Shown here piece after piece: positions 61,076 to 64,000 of a stretch of 64,000 nt of DNA. Location of the stretch: NCBI RefSeq assembly GCF_000499845.2, contig NC_023749.2, forward strand, positions 10,611,298 to 10,675,297. The letters run 5' to 3'. This DNA comes from Phaseolus vulgaris. Taxonomy: Eukaryota > Streptophyta > Magnoliopsida > Fabales > Fabaceae. Position numbers and translations under genes: made by a program. Under the pieces are notes generated by a model. The model saw only the letters and a program-made list of their open reading frames with translations, searched no databases and was not told where the DNA came from. How positions within the stretch are numbered: position 1 is the first letter of the stretch; the number at the start of each line of letters is the position of its first letter.

Positions 61076-64000
61076 TTACAAGAATTTGTTATACTGGCTG
61101 GTGAGAGAGTCCCTCAGATTTGAGTACAAGCCGTAGAGAGAGTACTGCCGCAGGTTTTCCACTTCATACCATGAATTAAGCACTGATAGATGCTTGTCTG
61201 TCCCAGAAAATGCTAGCTGAATTCCTAGACTGCAATCTACTGCACCTCCTCTACCTTTACAAGATGATGTTCTGATAGCACAATCTTGTTTGTTGAGGCA
61301 AACAAAGTTGGAATTTCCCTTGCATGAAGAGCAACCATCTCTCTTCCAGTACAAGTTCTGTAGCCTACCCTTCTGAAACTCCAGTACCTAATCAAATGGA
61401 AAGTCAAACCAAGCCTTAGATTTTTCAATAACTAACCAAAAACTCAACTCATCATGTCCATGATCTACCATCTCTTACCAGTGTGAAACTTGTCACTGTA
61501 TATGTGCTGTTTGCAACAAATGCAAGTGGAGATCGTGCAGCATACTTCCTCCCAGCAAATGCCACCATATATCCACCATAAGTATCCTACTTATTGAGAT
61601 GAAAATTAAAGTTATAAATCAGTTGTTAGGATAACACTGCTCATGCAACTTTTGTTTTAGCTTGTAGTTCTCATTTTTGTTTTCAGGAGAACTAAAGTTG
61701 GTTTAAGGGATCCCAGTGCAAGTCACCATGACTTGAGTTTTTCACTTCTATCCTATTAAAGCAGAAGTGTTACAAACAGATATTTTAGTATAAAGTCAAC
61801 CAGGGAATTTGTATAAGAATCTTGTGAATTTGAATGTTCCATGAAAAACAAAACAAATACCATTTTATTATTAACTCAAACATGCATTAAGGGTAAGTTT
61901 CAAATTCCATATAAAAATCACAAAATACACTAGCAGTGCAAAAAGATTCTAGAAAGTCATCAGTTGAAATTGCCAGATATGATAAATTTGTCAACTTAGA
62001 CAACAACTCTAGCAAATTACAATAGAAATTCATTCCTCTGACAATTTCTAATTAGTTGTGGCCTAAAATTTCTTACAGTAATAGTACATCTAATTCTGTG
62101 TTTTTTCTCTCTAAAGGTAGCAGTCTCCATACTTCAGATTATATTGCCTAATTATTTGAATTTGTGGTTATTGATTTTATGTCTATGTGCATGTGAACGA
62201 GTCTAATAGTTAAGAGTAAATTGCATTGATCACATTCAACAAAGATCAGAGAAAAATTGCAGTCCTAATAGTTAAGAGTCATGGTTAACATCAATATCTT
62301 AATTTGAGTTTATGTTTAATATTGAGTATCAGATATACATTTTTACCATGTGTTAAATAAATTTGTCATGCCAAACAAAAATAGAAATACTGCCAAGTTT
62401 GCCTGACTTCTGCATATACCCAACGAGGAGTGCATTTACAGAAAAAATTTAGATAATGTGGTCAGTACACTGTGTGCAATCAAGTTCAACGGTTATACCA
62501 ATAAGGGGTGGCTTAACTTTAAGTTGGAAGCTAACACAAGAAGAAGGGGAAATAGCAACAGGTCAACAACTCAACATAATAAGAATACATTATGGTTGAA
62601 ACTGGTAAATGAGGCACAGACTAGCAGGGGAAAATATTTAATTAGCAATGCCGAGAACATAATATAATTAGTATCACTTGTACCATGGTATCCATAAGGA
62701 AGCTTAAGATGGTTCAAAAAGTAGAAACTTTGCTTCGGTGAAATGTCAATACTAGTGGCAAAAATGTGGCATAACGGAAAAACAAAAGAAAATGACATTA
62801 TTGAGCTAGATGCAAAGAATATAGGTCAGGTTTGCCCATTGTACCTAACTTCTTTAAGCATGATTCAGGAGCTACATGCATTATATAATAGGTATTACTG
62901 CAATGGGACTGAATCTCTATTCCATGGCTTTGATCTACCATTTTGGCCAAAACTCTACTTCATCTCTCAGCAACATGGTTATCTTGTGCCATATTTTATG
63001 TTTTTAGTATATTGGAGCAGCAATCCACCCAAATTCATATTATCCAACAAAAGAATATCCATTTATTGTTGAACCATCACCATGACACGAAAGATGAATT
63101 CATCGTTCACAACAACTACAACAAACCCGAGAAGTCACCATGTCAATATCAAATATAGAAGTGCCCCACTTGACCAACCAATGAACAGAAGCTACAATCC
63201 CATTATCCCCATCCCATATTCTACAATGAAAATTACAACACATAAATATAACGGATCCCTTGTTCATACAATAGTATCATCCACTTTTCTATAACATTAT
63301 CTTTTACCTCTATCTCTATCACACCATCTAACTATTTTTGTATAAAACTTCTATACCAATAAAATTTCTCCAAATATAATAATCATCTAATAGATCACTG
63401 ATTCGTACAACAATATTATCATGTCAACTATTTTATCCTAAACATTGTCTTCTCTTACTCTCTTATACATTTATTCTACAAAAACGATAAACTTCTATGA
63501 ATATAATCAACATGTCACCTCAAAGTTCCAAACTTTTCAACACAACAGAATCAAACATCCATGTCACAGTAAGATTATAGCCCCCACAAACAAGTCCACA
63601 ACCAAGAGAAACAAAAGGATATCATCTATTTCAATCAATCAGGGCCAGATAAAAAGATCAAAGAATAAGACCAGATGGTGAGAAAACGAGAAGAGAGGTA
63701 ACACTGCTACTTACAGGGAAGAAACTAGAGGTGTTGATGGTGAGGAGAGAGATCTCATCAACCTTGGGGCGAAAGAGAGCAAGCTGTGAGTTGGAGGAGG
63801 AGAGAGAAAGACGGTGGTCACAGGGAGAGAGCTGAAGGGACTGGTTGAAGAAGAAAGAATCCCTAGAGCTGAAGGCAATGCCAAAAGTGAAGCCATCAGA
63901 TCTCTGAATCTTGGAGTCAGCACAAGGCTGGTACACGCTGTTGGTGTTGGTGGCAATAACAACAACTACTACCAGTGGCAGCATCATCAACCACAATGCC
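61076..64000 (-). CDS. Secreted plant protein of unknown function, 5' end at window edge
   Basis: Three exons join in phase with GT-AG introns: 64000-63715, 61586-61479 and 61387-61076 (stop at 61078-61076). The frame is open to the right edge. The last visible bases on the gene strand read GGCATTGTGG, so an ATG ending at 64000 would give an N-terminus of Met-Ala-Leu-Trp and a protein near 235 residues. Internal ATGs at 63987 and 63984 are alternatives. A hydrophobic leader (LMMLPLVVVVVIA) suggests a signal peptide, then SVYQPC. Conserved-looking blocks are DGFTFGIAF, LFRPKVDEISLLTINTS, GGYMVAFAGRKYAARSP and, in the last exon, a Cys-rich part with CSSCKGNSNFVCL and CAIRTSSCKGRGG. I recall similar uncharacterised plant proteins (some labelled Expp1-like), but the function is unknown. 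Confidence 0.85.

Noticed and set aside
1..64000. tRNA or rRNA genes
   Set aside because: No cloverleaf with A and B boxes or rRNA core sequence was recognised by eye; a covariance-model scan was not possible.

Overview
This is plant nuclear DNA. Genes have many short exons with GT-AG introns, the intergenic DNA is AT-rich, and plant transposons fill more than half of the window. The retroelement and repeat types (Sirevirus-like Ty1/copia elements, a TRIM, CACTA and hAT elements) and the protein sequences look most like a legume. That assignment rests on memory of similar sequences, not on a search.

Three host genes are supported, all on the minus strand. (1) Positions 1-18108 hold a BSL2/BSL3-type BSU1-like Kelch-repeat Ser/Thr phosphatase. 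Twenty exons with consistent phase give about 965 residues, and the C-terminus runs off the left edge. (2) Positions 23864-27180 hold a complete LSG1-type circularly permuted GTPase of 60S ribosome maturation, with 6 exons and 586 residues. (3) Positions 61076-64000 hold a small secreted plant protein of unknown function in 3 exons. Its start codon is probably just past the right edge. The first gene belongs to brassinosteroid signalling and the second to ribosome biogenesis. I see no functional link among the three.

Between LSG1 and the third gene lie about 34 kb of transposons and remnants. In order they are: AT-rich DNA with CACTA-like ends; a 2.2-kb CACTA element (30165-32354, TSD TAA); a decayed plant-mobile-domain gene broken by a solo LTR (TSD GATCA) that itself contains a second solo LTR (TSD AATAC); a decayed Sirevirus-like copia on the minus strand (37155-43905, TSD ATATT); and, 50 bp further on, a hAT element (43955-57205) with a broken transposase and a 38-bp minisatellite. 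A 9.3-kb plus-strand copia (47795-57115, TSD CATTC) sits near the right end of the hAT and carries an extra ORF between pol and the 3' LTR. The largest intron of the phosphatase gene (about 6.1 kb) also holds two deleted copia elements and a TRIM.

The most unusual signal is a set of paired near-palindromic motifs, each unit about 21 bp, repeated in the copia LTRs. In one family they also occur inside gag and pol. The two copia elements carry different versions of the motif with a similar core and spacing. I found no CRISPR array, no rRNA or tRNA gene, and no clear previously undescribed multi-gene system.
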